DNA of 64,000 bases from Achatina immaculata (taxonomy: Eukaryota; Mollusca; Gastropoda; Stylommatophora; Achatinidae). Below the pieces are notes generated by a model that saw only the letters and a list, made by a program, of their open reading frames with translations, ran no database searches and was not told where the DNA came from. The position numbers were made by a program, and so were the translations under genes. Location of the stretch: NCBI GenBank assembly GCA_009760885.1, contig CM019700.1, forward strand, positions 2,822,993 to 2,886,992. Reading direction: 5' to 3'. This document shows, in pieces, positions 33,887 to 46,087 of this stretch (its first letter is position 1; the number at the start of each line of letters is the position of its first letter).

Positions 33887-35070
33887 AATGACTTTCCCGC
33901 TCTCTATCCGTTAATCCACATGTCATTTACTTTATGTCATCAGGCGACATATATAAAAGTAGAGCTTGTGTCAAAATTATGCAGTTGACAAATTTATATT
34001 TCACAGACAACAAAATAGAAATTTTCTCACTGTTTTCTGTTCACTAAATTTGGACTTGATCATTTGACAGCGATGTTTCATACAAATTAGCAAAAATTAG
34101 GGCGCAGAATATTAAATTAGCGCCCCTGCCAAAAGGTATGATCGTTTTAATTTTCCTGTAAAGGGACGTTCAAAAAATGAGTTTGAGCAAAATAAAACTT
34201 AACTCTTTCCCTGCCATCGGCACTTTAGTGAATTCGTCCTGTTAGTCTAGCGTCTGCCATGCTCGTTATAGCGATTTTGTTTCGTTGCACCGTAAAACTA
34301 TTGTAAAAATTTTTATTATATTCGATTTATCTGCGCATGTCTGGTGACCTTTCATAGTTAAATCCAAAGTGTGGCTAACAACCGAGCGAAATCGATGTTT
34401 TAACTGAGAAATTTCCATATTTATTGTGATTTCGGAGGCGTAAGGATATATCCTATAACCCGACCAGTGTTCCTGAATGTACCCCAAGTACATCTAGACC
34501 TATTAAATGGACTGGAGAAGTAGTTAGATGGTTATTTCATACACTATTTTAGTGAGAATGCCACCACACGACCAGATCGGACGAAAATTTAAGTAGATCT
34601 GGACATCAATGATGGTAAATATTGTACATCTAGGCATAGCTGATGGTAAACATTGTACATCTAGGCATCGCCGATGGTAAACATTGTACATCTAGGCATC
34701 GCCGATGGTAAGCACTACACAATTATCAGCTAAAATCATCACACTGCTCCTTTTTTTCCTAAAAAAAAACCTCTTCATTTATGAAATCTTCTTACATTAC
34801 AGCTGTTTTCATGCATAATATGTATACTTTTAAAGTGGAAATAGTTTGTTACATTCACTTTTACAACTATACCCCCAAACATATCAAGACTCGCGCTTTT
34901 TGCGTGGCACTGTCGAGAACGTCAGTGTTTTTTTTCTCTAGGTGGCCCGGATAGAAGAAAAAAAACCCCACAAACATAAGTCACTTGCTGGAAGGACACA
35001 TTACCACGTGGTTTGACATAGCTGAATAAGAGCGCGCAGTTGATACCCTTATTTGGGGGCGAAGATGTAT
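33887..35070. other. Unique stretch beyond the 3' end of GPCR 1
   Basis: No gene seen. It contains a 31-bp repeat of about 3.5 units (34606-34715, core GATGGTAAACATTGTACATC). The last part is the presumed 3' UTR and downstream flank of the minus-strand receptor gene. Confidence 0.55.
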
Positions 35071-36132
35071 TTACATGTGCTGATAAGAATACAAAGATAG
35101 CACAGTTTCGCTGGTGCTGCTAGATAAAGGTGTGACGCGATTCTTGCGCTGGAATATTCCTCCCTGTCGCCGTGAGAGGCCATTTTGGCACTCTTTTGCT
35201 TTTCGGAAATAGCCGGCCAAAACACACCGGAAGTCACCGTCCCTGGCGGCGAAGACGAAGAAGTTAACGCAGCAGTGTAAGTAGGTCAGCTCCTTTAAGA
35301 ACTCGTGGATGCTTCTCTCGTAAACACCACGTGCCCCGTAGGTCATGTAAATATGGAAGCACATATCTGGCGTCAGCAAAAGAAAAAATGTCCCAAAAAT
35401 TAACACCAGCAGGCGCACGCTCTTAAGATTTCCTTTAAGTGAGTCAAGTTTTTGATGGAAAGATGACAGGTTATCCGCACGCTCGCACTGACCGATGACC
35501 CCAGCAGTGTGGGTCCGGGTGATGGCACAGATCTGTCGCCGGGTAATGATTGACAGATGAATATAAATACTGCAGAGCGTGAAGCTGGATAGGAAGTGGA
35601 TTGACGGATAAACCGTGCTGTGTTTCATATCCGCCACCTTAAGATACAGGTATCCAGGTAGAAGAAAAGCGTCGATATTAACCAGGACAGCACAGAACCA
35701 CGTGATCGTTATACCAACAGCGGTCACGTGGACGGACATGTGACGCTGGTGCCAGAAAGGCCTGGCTATGTAGGCCCAGCGCTCCATGGACACCAAAAGG
35801 ATGTTGGTGTAGTTGGACATTATGCTGAAGTAGGTGGCGAAGCTGACACTTCTATCAAGAATATCATCTGTATCGTCCAACCGGCAAACCTGGTTCTCGT
35901 AAATCAACACCGCTATGTGAACAATTCCGTAAAACGAAAAGGCCACATCGCTTAAAGCGAGGGACGCAATGAACGCCCGAGGAGTGGTCCTGAGTCTGGC
36001 GTTCACGCAGATGGTCACCACGAGGGTAGAGTTCAACACCACAGACAGCGACAAGGTACTGGCCTGTAGGACCATGTAGGTCATCGTTTTACTCGTCACC
36101 CAAGAGTCTTCGTCGTGGCAGGTTCTGTTCAT
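35071..36132 (-). CDS. Orphan class A (rhodopsin-like) GPCR 1
   Basis: A 353-residue seven-helix receptor in one exon, expected at the plasma membrane. It starts MNRT with an N-glycosylation site. Helix 1 is about 18-44 with Asn34 (LNST). Helix 2 is 52-76 with LALSD (58-62). Cys83 is suited to the loop-2 disulphide. Helix 3 ends in ERW (117-119) in place of DRY, followed by IARP. Helix 4 has Trp145; helix 5 is about 174-197. Helix 6 (238-262) reads FGTFFLLLTP without the usual CWxP tryptophan. Helix 7 has VNFFVF (289-294) in place of NPxxY. The paralog at 49579-50646 shares these variants. The ligand is unknown. Peptide or chemosensory roles are both possible; a chemoreceptor role is only a guess from the lineage-specific look. 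No breaks seen. Confidence 0.9.
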   Translation of the reverse strand: MNRTCHDEDSWVTSKTMTYMVLQASTLSLSVVLNSTLVVTICVNARLRTTPRAFIASLALSDVAFSFYGIVHIAVLIYENQVCRLDDTDDILDRSVSFATYFSIMSNYTNILLVSMERWAYIARPFWHQRHMSVHVTAVGITITWFCAVLVNIDAFLLPGYLYLKVADMKHSTVYPSIHFLSSFTLCSIYIHLSIITRRQICAITRTHTAGVIGQCERADNLSSFHQKLDSLKGNLKSVRLLVLIFGTFFLLLTPDMCFHIYMTYGARGVYERSIHEFLKELTYLHCCVNFFVFAARDGDFRCVLAGYFRKAKECQNGLSRRQGGIFQRKNRVTPLSSSTSETVLSLYSYQHM

Positions 36133-36300
36133 CGTTTTTGTCTTCTATATGTCGTCAGTGCTTCGTCCAGATCTGTAATCGGAGACGGGCATCTCCGAGC
36201 CTTGGGCATTCCCATATGTGCTCCGCCTTCCGTTCCAACAGCCAGTGAAGCGTGGGGAGATTCTGTACAGATATGAGAACTGCACTCTCCCTTCCCTGTC

Positions 36301-36309
36301 ATTTATATA
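36301..36309 (-). promoter_or_regulatory. Possible TATA box of GPCR 1
   Basis: The minus strand reads ATATATAAAT about 170 bases before the GPCR 1 start codon, a distance that fits a short unspliced leader. AT-rich matches are common, so this is weak. Confidence 0.25.
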
Positions 36310-36420
36310 TGCACGTGCAGTCAGATTTAAATGAAAGTGATCAGTTCAGTCAACTTGTAGAACAATTGCCCCATGGAGTCTGTATAAAGATGAACTTTAT
36401 ATGTATTCCATCCTAAATAG

Positions 36421-36560
36421 CAACTTCTCCAGGAAGTCACCTTGTAGAACAACTTGTCCAGGCAGTCAACTTGTAGACCAACTTGTCCAGGCAGTCAACT
36501 TGTAGAACAACTTGTCCAGGCAGTCAACTTGTAGAACAACTTGTCCAGGCAGCAATCTTG
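36421..36560. repeat. 29-30-bp minisatellite, about 5 units
   Basis: Core CTTGTAGAACAACTTGTCCA, upstream of GPCR 1. Confidence 0.9.
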
Positions 36561-36639
36561 TATAGCCTACTCAAGTAACATAATAACAAACTGGCCCACG
36601 TATACAAGTGGAAACTCTTCAGTATTTCAGTGAATTCTA

Positions 36640-37040
36640 AACAACTGACATAGCACTAGGAATATCCAGCCTAGAAATTGTTTAGAACAACTGACATAGC
36701 ACTAGGAATATCTAGCCTGGAAATTGTTTAGAACAACTGACATGTCACTAGGAATATCCAGCCTAGAAATTGTTTAGAACAACTGACATGTCACTAGGAA
36801 TATCCAGCCTAGAAATTGTTTAGAACAATTGACATGTCACTAAGAATATCCAGCCTGGAAATTGTTTAGAACAACTGACATGTCACTAGAAATATCCAGC
36901 CTAGAAATTGTTTACAACAACCGACATAGCACTAGAAATATCCAGCCTAGAAATTGTTTAGAACAACCGACATAGCAGTAGAAATATCCAGCCTAGAAAT
37001 TGTTTAGAACAACCGACATAGCACTAGAAATATCCAGCCT
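36640..37040. repeat. 46-bp minisatellite, about 9 units
   Basis: Core TGTTTAGAACAACTGACATG then GAATATCCAGCC. Units alternate between GACATAGCAC and GACATGTCAC. Confidence 0.94.
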
Positions 37041-37241
37041 GCAGCGTCCAAGCCAATCACTGCGTCATACAAGATCAAGAAGCATGCTCGCCAATGCTGT
37101 CCGGCACAGCACATAATTAATTAATTGTATCTACACTTGGAAGCATGGAGGTGTGTGGAGCCATTGATATGTCAGTTGTGCCACGGCTCCAGCTTTGCTA
37201 AAGGTGGTCATCTTTCCAGCTTTTCCCATGTTTTTTTTTTG
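37041..37241. other. Unique spacer
   Basis: No gene seen. Confidence 0.55.
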
Positions 37242-37369
37242 TATGCAGAAAATCTCAAAAGTACATCAGCAAACACTCTGATGTGTCGGCTGAAACTTCA
37301 TTTCAGCAACATCTTTGTCCATTCTGTACTTTGTCCATCAGAACTGGTTTGAATGGCAGGATTATTTAA

Positions 37370-37843
37370 TCTGACAAGTCATCAGTTCTACATCACTTGA
37401 CTTGACAAGCTATTAGTTCTATGTTTGCTGGATCTTACAAGTAATCAATTCTACGTTTGCTAGGTCTTACAAGTAATCAGTTCTACGTTTGCTAGATCTT
37501 ACAAGTAATTAGTTCTTCATTGCTAGATCTTAATCAGTTCTACGTTGCTAGATCTTACAAGTAATCAGTTATGCATTGCTAGATCTTACAAGTAATCAGT
37601 TCAACATTGCTAAATCTTACAAGTAATCAGTTCTACGTTGCTAGATCTTAATCAGTTCTACGTTGCTAAATCTTACATGTAATCAATTCAACATTGCTAG
37701 ATCTTATAAGTAATCAATTCAACATTGCTAAATCTTACAAGTAATCAGTTCTACGTTGTTAGATCTTAATCGGTTCTACGTTGCTAGATCTTACAAGTAA
37801 TCAGTTCCACATTGCTAAATCTTACAAGTAATCAGTTGCACAT
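37370..37843. repeat. 31-bp minisatellite (duplication unit 1)
   Basis: Core GATCTTACAAGTAATCAGTT, about 15 units, some with an internal deletion. Confidence 0.93.
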
Positions 37844-38674
37844 CGCTTGCAAAGAAAACCTTCTGAACTGGGCCAGGATATCTGAACTTCATGCAAACAT
37901 AATCTGATATGAGGAGCTTTTAACTTTGTCATCCCGAAAGAAATGTTTCCTAAAACACCGTAACCTAACTCGACTGTGTTCACTGGATAACTGTCCTTGA
38001 TAAAGATCTTGAATGCTTTTAGCATAAGTGCCAGGAGATAAAAGTGATATCAGTGCTAGTGCAGCTCTCGCTGACGGCCATACTACCCGCTCTCAGTTTC
38101 TCCTCGTTCGATGGAGCTTTCCACTTTTTTAGTAATACTTGGCAACTTAAAAATAAGAAATCAATGAACTGAAACGTTTCGAGAAAGATGCGGAACAAAT
38201 ATCAAGCAGCTGTGGTCTATAAAAGATGAGAATGCAAATTGGTAATCTTTTAAGCGATATTTGTAATCGTAATCGTGTTTGAAATTGTTCGTTACTGCGT
38301 GACTGCTGCATCGAGTGGACAATTTCAAATACTGTTCGATATCGCGCATACTAACAGATTGCTGTATCGATTCTGTTTTTCTGAACTCGTGTTAGAAACT
38401 GGAGTTTTAAAATACTCGGAAATACCCTGGGGTCATCGATCCAGCCCATGGACGTCGTTGCTTGTCATTATCTTCATCTGTTGATGTCAAATGAAGCATA
38501 TTTTTTTACCCAAACTGAAATTGAGAACGATTTTTTTTTTTAATGCAGAAAATCTCAAAAGTACATCAGCAAACACTCTGATGTGTCGTCTGAAACTTCA
38601 TTTCAGCAACATCTTTGTCCATTCTGTACTTTGTCCATCAGAACTGGTTTGAATGGCAGGATTATTTGATCTGA

Positions 38675-39292
38675 CAAGTCATCAGTTCTACATCACTTGA
38701 CTTGACAAGCTATTAGTTCTATGTTTGCTGGATCTTACAAGTAATCAATTCTACGTTTGCTAGGTCTTACAAGTAATCAGTTCTACGTTTGCTAGATCTT
38801 ACAAGTAATTAGTTCTTCATTGCTAGATCTTAATCAGTTCTACGTTGCTAGATCTTACAAGTAGTCAGTTCTGCATTGCTAGATCTTACAAGTAATCAGT
38901 TCAACATTGCTAAATCTTACAAGTAATCAGTTCTACGTTGTTATATCTTAATCAGTTCTACGTTGCTAGATCTTACAAGTAATCAGTTCTGCATTGATAG
39001 ATCTTACAAGTAATCAGTTATGCATTGCTAGATCTTACAAGTAATCAGTTCAACATTGCTAAATCTTACAAGTAATCAGTTCCACGTTGTTAGATCTTAA
39101 TCAGTTCTACGTTGCTAAATCTTACAAGTAATCAATTCAACATTGCTAGATCTTACAAGTAATCAATTCAACATTGCTAAATCTTACAAGTAATCAGTTC
39201 TACGTTGTTAGATCTTAATCGGTTCTACGTTGCTAGATCTTACAAGTAATCAGTTCCACATTGCTAAATCTTACAAGTAATCAGTTGCACAT
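38675..39292. repeat. 31-bp minisatellite (duplication unit 2)
   Basis: Same array as 37370-37843, expanded to about 20 units. Confidence 0.93.
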
Positions 39293-39990
39293 CGCTTGCA
39301 AAGAAAACCTTCTGAACTGGGCCAGGATATCTGAACTTCATGCAAACATAATCTGATATGAGGAGCTTTTAACTTTGTCATCCCGAAAGAAATGTTTCCT
39401 AAAACACCGTAACCTAACTCGACTGTGTTCACTGGATAACTGTCCTTGATAAAGATCTTGAATGCTTTTAGCATAAGTGCCAGGAGATAAAAGTGATATC
39501 AGTGCTAGTGCAGCTCTCGCTGACGGCCATACTACCCGCTCTCAGTTTCTCCTCGTTCGATGGAGCTTTCCACTTTTTTAGTAATACTTTGGCAACTTAA
39601 AAATAAGAAATCAATGAACTGAAACGTTTCGAGAAAGATGCGGAACAAATATCAAGCAGCTGTGGTCTATAAAAGATGAGAATGCAAATTGGTAATCTTT
39701 TAAGCGATATTTGTAATCGTAATCGTGTTTGAAATTGTTCGTTACTGCGTGACTGCTGCATCGAGTGGACAATTTCAAATACTGTTCGATATCGCGCATA
39801 CTAACAGATTGCTGTATCGATTCTGTTTTTCTGAACTCGTGTTAGAAACTGGAGTTTTAAAATACTCGGAAATACCCTGGGGTCATCGATCCAGCCCATG
39901 GACGTCGTTGCTTGTCATTATCTTCATCTGTTGATGTCAAATGAAGCATATTTTTTTACCCAAACTGAAATTGAGAACGATTTTTTTTAA

Positions 39991-40322
39991 TTTCAGCGAT
40001 AAATTATTAAAACTCAAATCAGCACATTCCCTCGAGCAACGAATTCCTCTTAACAGATTTTCTGTTCAACGAGAACATTTTCCGGCTGTATTCTAGGCCA
40101 TATGTAAGAGTTCTTGGGCCGGATAGCGAGGGAGAATCTACTTCTTTTGTAAAAATGGAAACAAACTTCTGCACACATGTCCACGTACCATTCTGTTCAC
40201 TGTTGGTCAAATTTCAACTTACCTGTTCACTGTCTGTCATATGTTATCATACCTGTTCACTTACCTGTGTCATTTTATCCTATCTGTTTTCCTATCTACT
40301 CGTAGCCACTATTTGTCAAATT
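39991..40322. other. Unique stretch, no gene seen
   Basis: Short CTGTTCACT phrases recur but there is no clear array or gene. Confidence 0.55.
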
Positions 40323-40562
40323 TCACCCTATCACAAAAACTATCATCCCAGCTCACATTCTCTGTCTCTAACTATCATCCCAGCTCACATTCTCTGTCTC
40401 TAACTATCATCCCAGCTCACATTCTCTGTCTCTAACTATCATCCCAGCTCACATTCTCTGTCTCTAACTATCATCCCAGCTCACATTCTCTGTCTCTAAC
40501 TATCATCCCAGCTCACATTCTCTGTCTCTAACTATCATCCCAGCTCACATTCTCTGTCTCTA
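40323..40562. repeat. 32-bp minisatellite, about 7 units
   Basis: Core AACTATCATCCCAGCTCACA; nearly identical units. Confidence 0.96.
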
Positions 40563-41094
40563 ACAAACTACATAACTATGACTTTTCCTAACAGTTGAAA
40601 AGCCTAGTCTCGTAATGATAAAAAAAACCTTCATCTCATAATCGTTTCTACTCAGCTACCTCAGCCATGGGGCCTAGATTTTACAATTTGTTGTCCGTAA
40701 GAACAGCGAGGAGCAGAACCTCTTATCTTAATGCGAAGAAAACTAAATTGATAACTGACAAAACAAACAAGGCAGCTGATATATGTATCAATGAGGAAAA
40801 ACTGGAAGAAGAGGAGAGTTTTGAATATCTTCGATCACTACTAACTAATAATGGAGACACAATGAGGGAAATTAAAAAGAGGACATCTATTGCTCTTCAG
40901 AAAGTAAAACAACTAAAGAATCTGTGGAGAGGAACAGACAGAACTACAAGAATAAGATTTTTAGGGGCATGCATCTTTCCCATCGCAACATATGCCTGTG
41001 AGACCTGGACACTTAACAAAACACCCGAGAAATACATAAATGCCCTTGAATGTAAATGCTACAAAAGAGTTCTTCAAATATCATGGACACAAAT

Positions 41095-41105
41095 ATATAC
41101 ATACT
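41095..41105. repeat. Target site duplication of LINE C, left copy
   Basis: ATATACATACT; matches 43607-43617. Confidence 0.88.
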
Positions 41106-43606
41106 CATCATCAGGTGCCGTGCCGACTGGCGTTGGCTATTATGCTTCTCCAGAGTACCCGATCCTTCATGCAGGCCATCAGTTCAGTTGGTGATCTCCT
41201 CTCACACCATCCCGTCAGACTGTCCAGTATCATTTCTCTTGGTCTTCCTCTTGATCTTCTTCCTTCTATTTTTCCTGTTGTTATAATATTTTCAATGCCC
41301 CCTCTTCTCATTGCATGTCCTATGAAAGTACATTGTCTCTCTCTTATCTTTTTGACAAGGTTTTTTGTCTCTCCAGCTCTTCTCCTACATTCTTCATTAG
41401 TTATTTTTGCTGTCCAGGGGATCGTAACATTCTTCTAATAAACCACATTTCTGCTGCTTCCAATGATTTTTGTGCAGACCTGCCTATTGTCCATGATTCA
41501 CTTCCATATAACAAGATAGGTTCAATATAGCATTTTAGGACTCGTTTTCTAACATTCATTGATAAGGATGTGTTGGTTAATATGTTTCTCATTCTCTGAA
41601 ATGCAGTCTTTGCTTGGTCTATTCTGTTCCTAATTTCTGTTCTGCATTTCCCATCTGAAGTTATTACTGCTCCAAGGTATTTGAATTTCTGCACCTGCTT
41701 TAGAATAGTTCCGTTTAATTTAATACTGCATGTTGGTGGATTCTGTTTCTTAGATATAACCATAGTCTCTGTCTTTTTGATGTTCAAAGTAAGGCCTTTC
41801 TGTTCACTTTCTTTGGCGACTTTATCCAAGAGATTTTGCAGGTCTTGTTGGTTCTCAGCTATCAGTACTGTATCGTCAGCATACCGAAGGTTGTTAATAT
41901 TGTATCCTCCAATTTTTATGCCTGGTTCTGTGATGATTTTTCTTAGAATATTCTCGCTATACATAGAAAAAAGGTCTGGAGATAGTACACATCCTTGTCG
42001 CACCCCTTGTTTTATAGGTTGATATTTTCCAATCCTATTTTCAACTCGAACTGCTGCTTCTTGCTGCCAGTATAGATGTTTTACAATCCTCAGGTCTTTG
42101 CCGTCTATATTGATGTCTTCAAGCATTTTAATAATTTCATTATGTTTCACCTTGTCAAATGCCTTGGTGTAATCAATGAAGCATAAGTAGAGATCTTTCT
42201 GTACTTCTAAAGCTCTTTCTGTTAGTGTTCGTAAAGCATAAATGGCATTGTGTGTTCCCTTTCCTTCAACAAATCCAAACTGTTCATCTGCTATTTCCAT
42301 TTTTATCTTTTTCCTTGTTCTTCTCATAATTATTCTCAGAAGTAGCTTCGTTATGTGACATGAGAGGCTGATAGTCCGGTGGTCGTCACATTCCTTTGCA
42401 CCTGGTTTCTTTGGTAGTGCTATAAACGTGGATTTAATCAGGTCACTGGGAATATAACCACTGTTGTAAATGTCATTCAGTAACTTGGTTATTATTTTTA
42501 TTCCTGTCTCCTCTAGTGCCTCTATTTCTTCTATTGTTATATCATCAGGCCCAGTCGCTTTTCCTTGCTTCATGTGTTTGATGGCATCTATGATTTCATT
42601 TTCAAGTATTGGTGGTCCATCACAGTTTTCAGTATCTGGTGTTCATTCTGGTCTTTCTCCTCCATATAGCTCACCGATATACTCTGTCCACCTGTCCACA
42701 ATGTCTTCTTTTCCCATTAACATTTTACCTTCTTTCGATTTCAGGCATCCTGTAGTATATATTTTGCTTTCATGCCTGTGAGTTCATTAATTCGTTTGTG
42801 CATGTTTTTGCTGTCTTTAATATGAGAATCCTCTATCTGTCTGCACTGCTCATTTAACCACACTTCTTTTGCTTCTCTGCATTTGCGTCTTATTTATTTA
42901 TCTTGCTATATTTTTCCTCATTATTTTTACTCCTCCTCCTCTTGTCCATCAGTCCTAAGATGTCGTCTGTCATCCATTTATTTTTAGGGGCTTCTTTTTT
43001 TGGTGGTATTATCTCCTTAACTGTTTGGTGGATAGAATCTCTTAACATTTCCCATTGTTCATCTATACTATTTATCTTTGCTATTGCATTGTATCTATTT
43101 GTTATAATAACTTTGTATTGTTCTCGCAGTTCTTGGTCATTTTTAAGAAGTTCTGTATTCAGTTTGATGTTTCTCACTTTTCTGCCTGCTTTCTTTAGCT
43201 TTGTTCTAACTTTTCCACAGAGTGGATCATGGTCACTATTGTAGTCAGCTCCTGGCATGGTTTTTGTTGTCAGTAACGCATTGCGGAATCGTTTGTTGAT
43301 TAATATGTAGTCTATCTGGTTAAAAGTCTTTTTGTCTGGACTGCACCACGTTGCCAGTCTTCGAGGATGTTATTTAAACCAGGTGTTTCCTACAACCATG
43401 CTGTGTATTCTTGCCCATTCAATTAATTTATAACCTCTGTCATTCCTCTCCCCCAGTCCATAGTCACCAACGATGTCTGAAGTTCTTCCTTTACTAACTT
43501 TGGCATTAAAATCTCCCATGACTATGGTAACTTCATGTGACTTTGTGTGTTTTAGTGCTGTCTCTATGTCATTATAAAATAGCTGAACATCTTCTTCAGA
43601 GCTTTC
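41106..43606 (-). mobile_element. LINE C, 5'-truncated, nested in RTE-A
   Basis: A 2.5-kb minus-strand insertion with a (GAT)n-type tail at its left end, between perfect 11-bp duplications. The right part encodes the endonuclease C-terminal half: a GDFNAK-type phrase near 43500, then PGADYNSDHDPLCGK at 43258. The left part holds the RT and C-terminus. The last codons are CGG CAC GGC ACC TGA, with the stop inside the tail. A 5'-truncated relative lies at 59740-59908. Confidence 0.93.
41401..42573 (-). pseudogene. LINE C reverse transcriptase domain
   Basis: A 390-codon open stretch with a full RT core: [13 protein letters not shown] at the start, [32 protein letters not shown], motif [25 protein letters not shown], active-site [20 protein letters not shown] and the post-[14 protein letters not shown]. 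The frame is then lost (SPGQQK-stop, where relatives read PWTAKKT); the C-terminus continues in other frames down to 41111. The endonuclease is incomplete because the insertion is 5'-truncated. The catalytic aspartates remain, but the element as a whole is not functional. Confidence 0.9.
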
Positions 43607-43617
43607 ATATACATACT
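43607..43617. repeat. Target site duplication of LINE C, right copy
   Basis: ATATACATACT; pairs with 41095-41105. Confidence 0.88.
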
Positions 43618-43906
43618 ACAAGAGCTTAATATTGAAGAAGGCTGGCTAGTAAAGAGATTAAAGAAAGAGAACTTGAATATTTTGGACACATTAAACGTCA
43701 TGATAATCTAGAGAAGACCATCTTGGAAGGGTACATAATGGGAAAAAAGAAAGAGAGGAAGACCAAGGCGACGATGGCTGCAAGACATCGTTGATGATCT
43801 GCAAATGGATGCATCAGCAGCAGGTCATCTTGCTCACAACCAAGAAGCCTACAGGAGTGCTGTTATGGAGGCAAAGTTCCGCAAGGAACATGCAAATGAA
43901 TGAATG

Positions 43907-44689
43907 TCTCCCACGTATATTTCATTCAAAGTTCAACGAGAGGGCATTGTCAGTTATGGGACAGTAGTTTTCCTAACACTTGAACTTATTAACTCCCTTT
44001 GACTATGGCAATACTTCCATAAGGTCAGTACTTATATCATGGAGCTTCTGACGTGAGCGCGAGGTCAGTACTTATATCAAGTAAAAGAACATAGAACAAG
44101 TGGTCACATAGACATAGCACTTTTAGAAGTTAAAATGAAAGAAAGAAAAAAAAGAAAGAATGAACGAACGAAAGAAAGGGAAAAAAAAAGAAAAATGACA
44201 AGAGAATGACCTAGAACTTCAACCACGGTCCGCGGGAGGACGAGTAGCCATCCAGGCACGAGAGAACAGCGCATTAGTCACTTTGGCCAAGTAGCAGGCA
44301 GTTCTGAGCAGCACAGATCGAAGACCCAAGCAACAGAACAAGCCAGACCATATTCTCACCAACAAGATGGCGGACAGTGTAAACATTCTAAAACTCACTA
44401 CAAGAAAGAGGATTACTTCTCTGGGTCAACAAAGGGAGATCACCTCTGCTCAGAAAGCTGGGAGATGTTGATTGTGTGTGTGGCAGTTCACGCGAACTCT
44501 GAGCAGCTGGAAATGTGAACATTGTTTACATTTGTTTAAGTACGGAAAATGATATTTGTAATTGTAGAAAATTATGTTTGAATCTGGGCACAATATTGAA
44601 ACTGTTAAAAAATATTTGAAATTGTGTGTATGTGTATTGGGGGGGGGGGTCAGAAACTGAGTGGACAGCATCATTAAGTAATGGATGAA
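43907..44689. other. Mostly unique stretch with a GA-rich run
   Basis: A/G-rich run at 44142-44190 (GAAAGAAAG type) and a G run at 44640-44649. GC-richer DNA at 44220-44470 surrounds a 34-codon frame (44367-44471) described in the findings. No gene is called. Confidence 0.5.
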
Positions 44690-45640
44690 TGTCGTGAAGA
44701 TAAGGAAGGACAACATCAAGAAATAGATAAATGTCATGAAGATAAGAACTGACGATATCAATAAACGGATGAACGTTATGAAGATAAGAGTGGACACCAT
44801 AACGAAATGGATGAATGCCATGAAGATAAGAGTGGACAATATCAAGAAATTGATGAATGTCATGAAGATAAAAAGGACAACATTCAAGAAATGGATAAAC
44901 GTCATGAAGATAAAGAGTAGACAACTTCAAGAAATGGGTGAACATCATGAAGATAAGAGTGGACACTACAGGGAAATGGATGAATGAGTGAAGATAAAGA
45001 TTGAACAACATCAAGAAATGGATGAACGTCATGAAGATAAAGAGTGTACAATATCAAGAAATTGATGAACGTCATGAATATAAGAGTGGACAACATCAAT
45101 AAATGGATGAAAGTCATGAAGAAAAGAGTGGGCAAAATCAAGAAATTGATAAACGTCATGAATATAAAGAGTGGACAAACATCATGAAATGAATGAATGT
45201 CTTGAAGATAAGAGTAAACAGTGACAAAAAATGGATGAACGTCATAAGAGTGGACAACATCAAGAAATGGATGGACGTCATAGTAGTGAACATCAAAATA
45301 AGATGGACGGCCATAATGACGACCAAGAAGGGATAAATCAAGATATGGGTAAGCAACATCAATAGATGGGTAAAATAATTTGTACAGTTGTATAAGCATG
45401 AAGATATAACCGGACAACATCAAGAGATGAATAAACATCGTCATGGGATGTAAGGATAGCATAAGGTGGTGTACCCAAAGGATCAAGAGATGTACAGACA
45501 ACATGACGCGGTGGATGGACAACTTCACTAAAGGTGAATGGAAAACTTAATGAGATGTTCCGACAACATAAAAAAATGGATTGAAAACATCAAACGATGG
45601 ATGATCAATATCAAGAAATGAATGAATATCAACAGATTAG
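44690..45640. repeat. Degenerate 42-bp minisatellite, about 22 units
   Basis: Units around ATGGATGAACGTCATGAAGA then TAAGAGTGGACAAC. Substitutions and small indels are frequent, so this array looks old. Frames read across it are repeat translations. Confidence 0.9.
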
Positions 45641-45729
45641 CTAAAGAGAAATGGTAAAACAAAAAAATGTCTAGAGGTATAATAATCTGCCGATGAATTC
45701 CACTCAGTTTTAAGTGTCTGGGAGAGCAC

Positions 45730-45730
<1 letters not shown>

Positions 45731-45766
<36 letters not shown>

Positions 45767-45789
45767 CGATGATGATGATGATGATGATG
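45731..45789. repeat. (ATG)n microsatellite
   Basis: About 19 ATG triplets with one ACG. Confidence 0.95.
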
Positions 45790-46087
45790 CAATAGGACCC
45801 AGAACCTCGCTAGAGAACAAATAACACAATTTATCTGCACCACTTACACAATATTTGCACAGATTTTCATTGCCATGACAACGATATTTGACAAGTTCTG
45901 ACTAAAAGATGAAAACCAACATTGGTCTTTGGTGTTGCTCTGCTACCCAGACTTCCTGGAACTAGCTGACTAGCGGTAGTGGTCTGTGCTGTGTTTGTGT
46001 TTCAGACCTTGCGGTCGGTTCACTGTTCTGAATTCTGAGTGCTTTCTGTGGAGTTTTTCGGTGTACCAGGTCTGTAGTTTTCTAAGA
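45790..46087. other. Unique spacer
   Basis: No gene seen. Confidence 0.5.

Larger units (their letters stand above)
37242..39990. repeat. Tandem duplication 3, units of about 1.30 and 1.45 kb
   Basis: Unit 1 is 37242-38541 and unit 2 starts at 38542. Both begin ATGCAGAAAATCTCAAAAG after a poly-T run, and both end at GAGAACGATTTTTTT, so the joints are in poly-T. Offset is 1300 at the left and 1449-1450 at the right, because the internal 31-bp array is about five units longer in unit 2. A few substitutions separate the units. No gene recognised in the non-repetitive part. Confidence 0.92.
40692..43906 (+). pseudogene. RTE-A fragment interrupted by LINE C
   Basis: The left part (40692-41105) encodes the post-RT region: LNAKKTKL, KNLWRGTDRTTRIRFLGAC and YACETWTLNK. 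The right part (43618-43906) resumes with LQELNIEEGWLVKR and runs through the basic segment to the (GAAT)n tail. The gap is a minus-strand LINE C bracketed by an 11-bp duplication. Other damage includes a frameshift near 43663 and one near 43750. It is 5'-truncated after the RT active site. Confidence 0.93.

Noticed and set aside
45660..45789. ATG run at 45731 as a LINE tail
   Set aside because: The preceding 70 bases could not be matched to any LINE C-terminus, so it is kept as a plain microsatellite.
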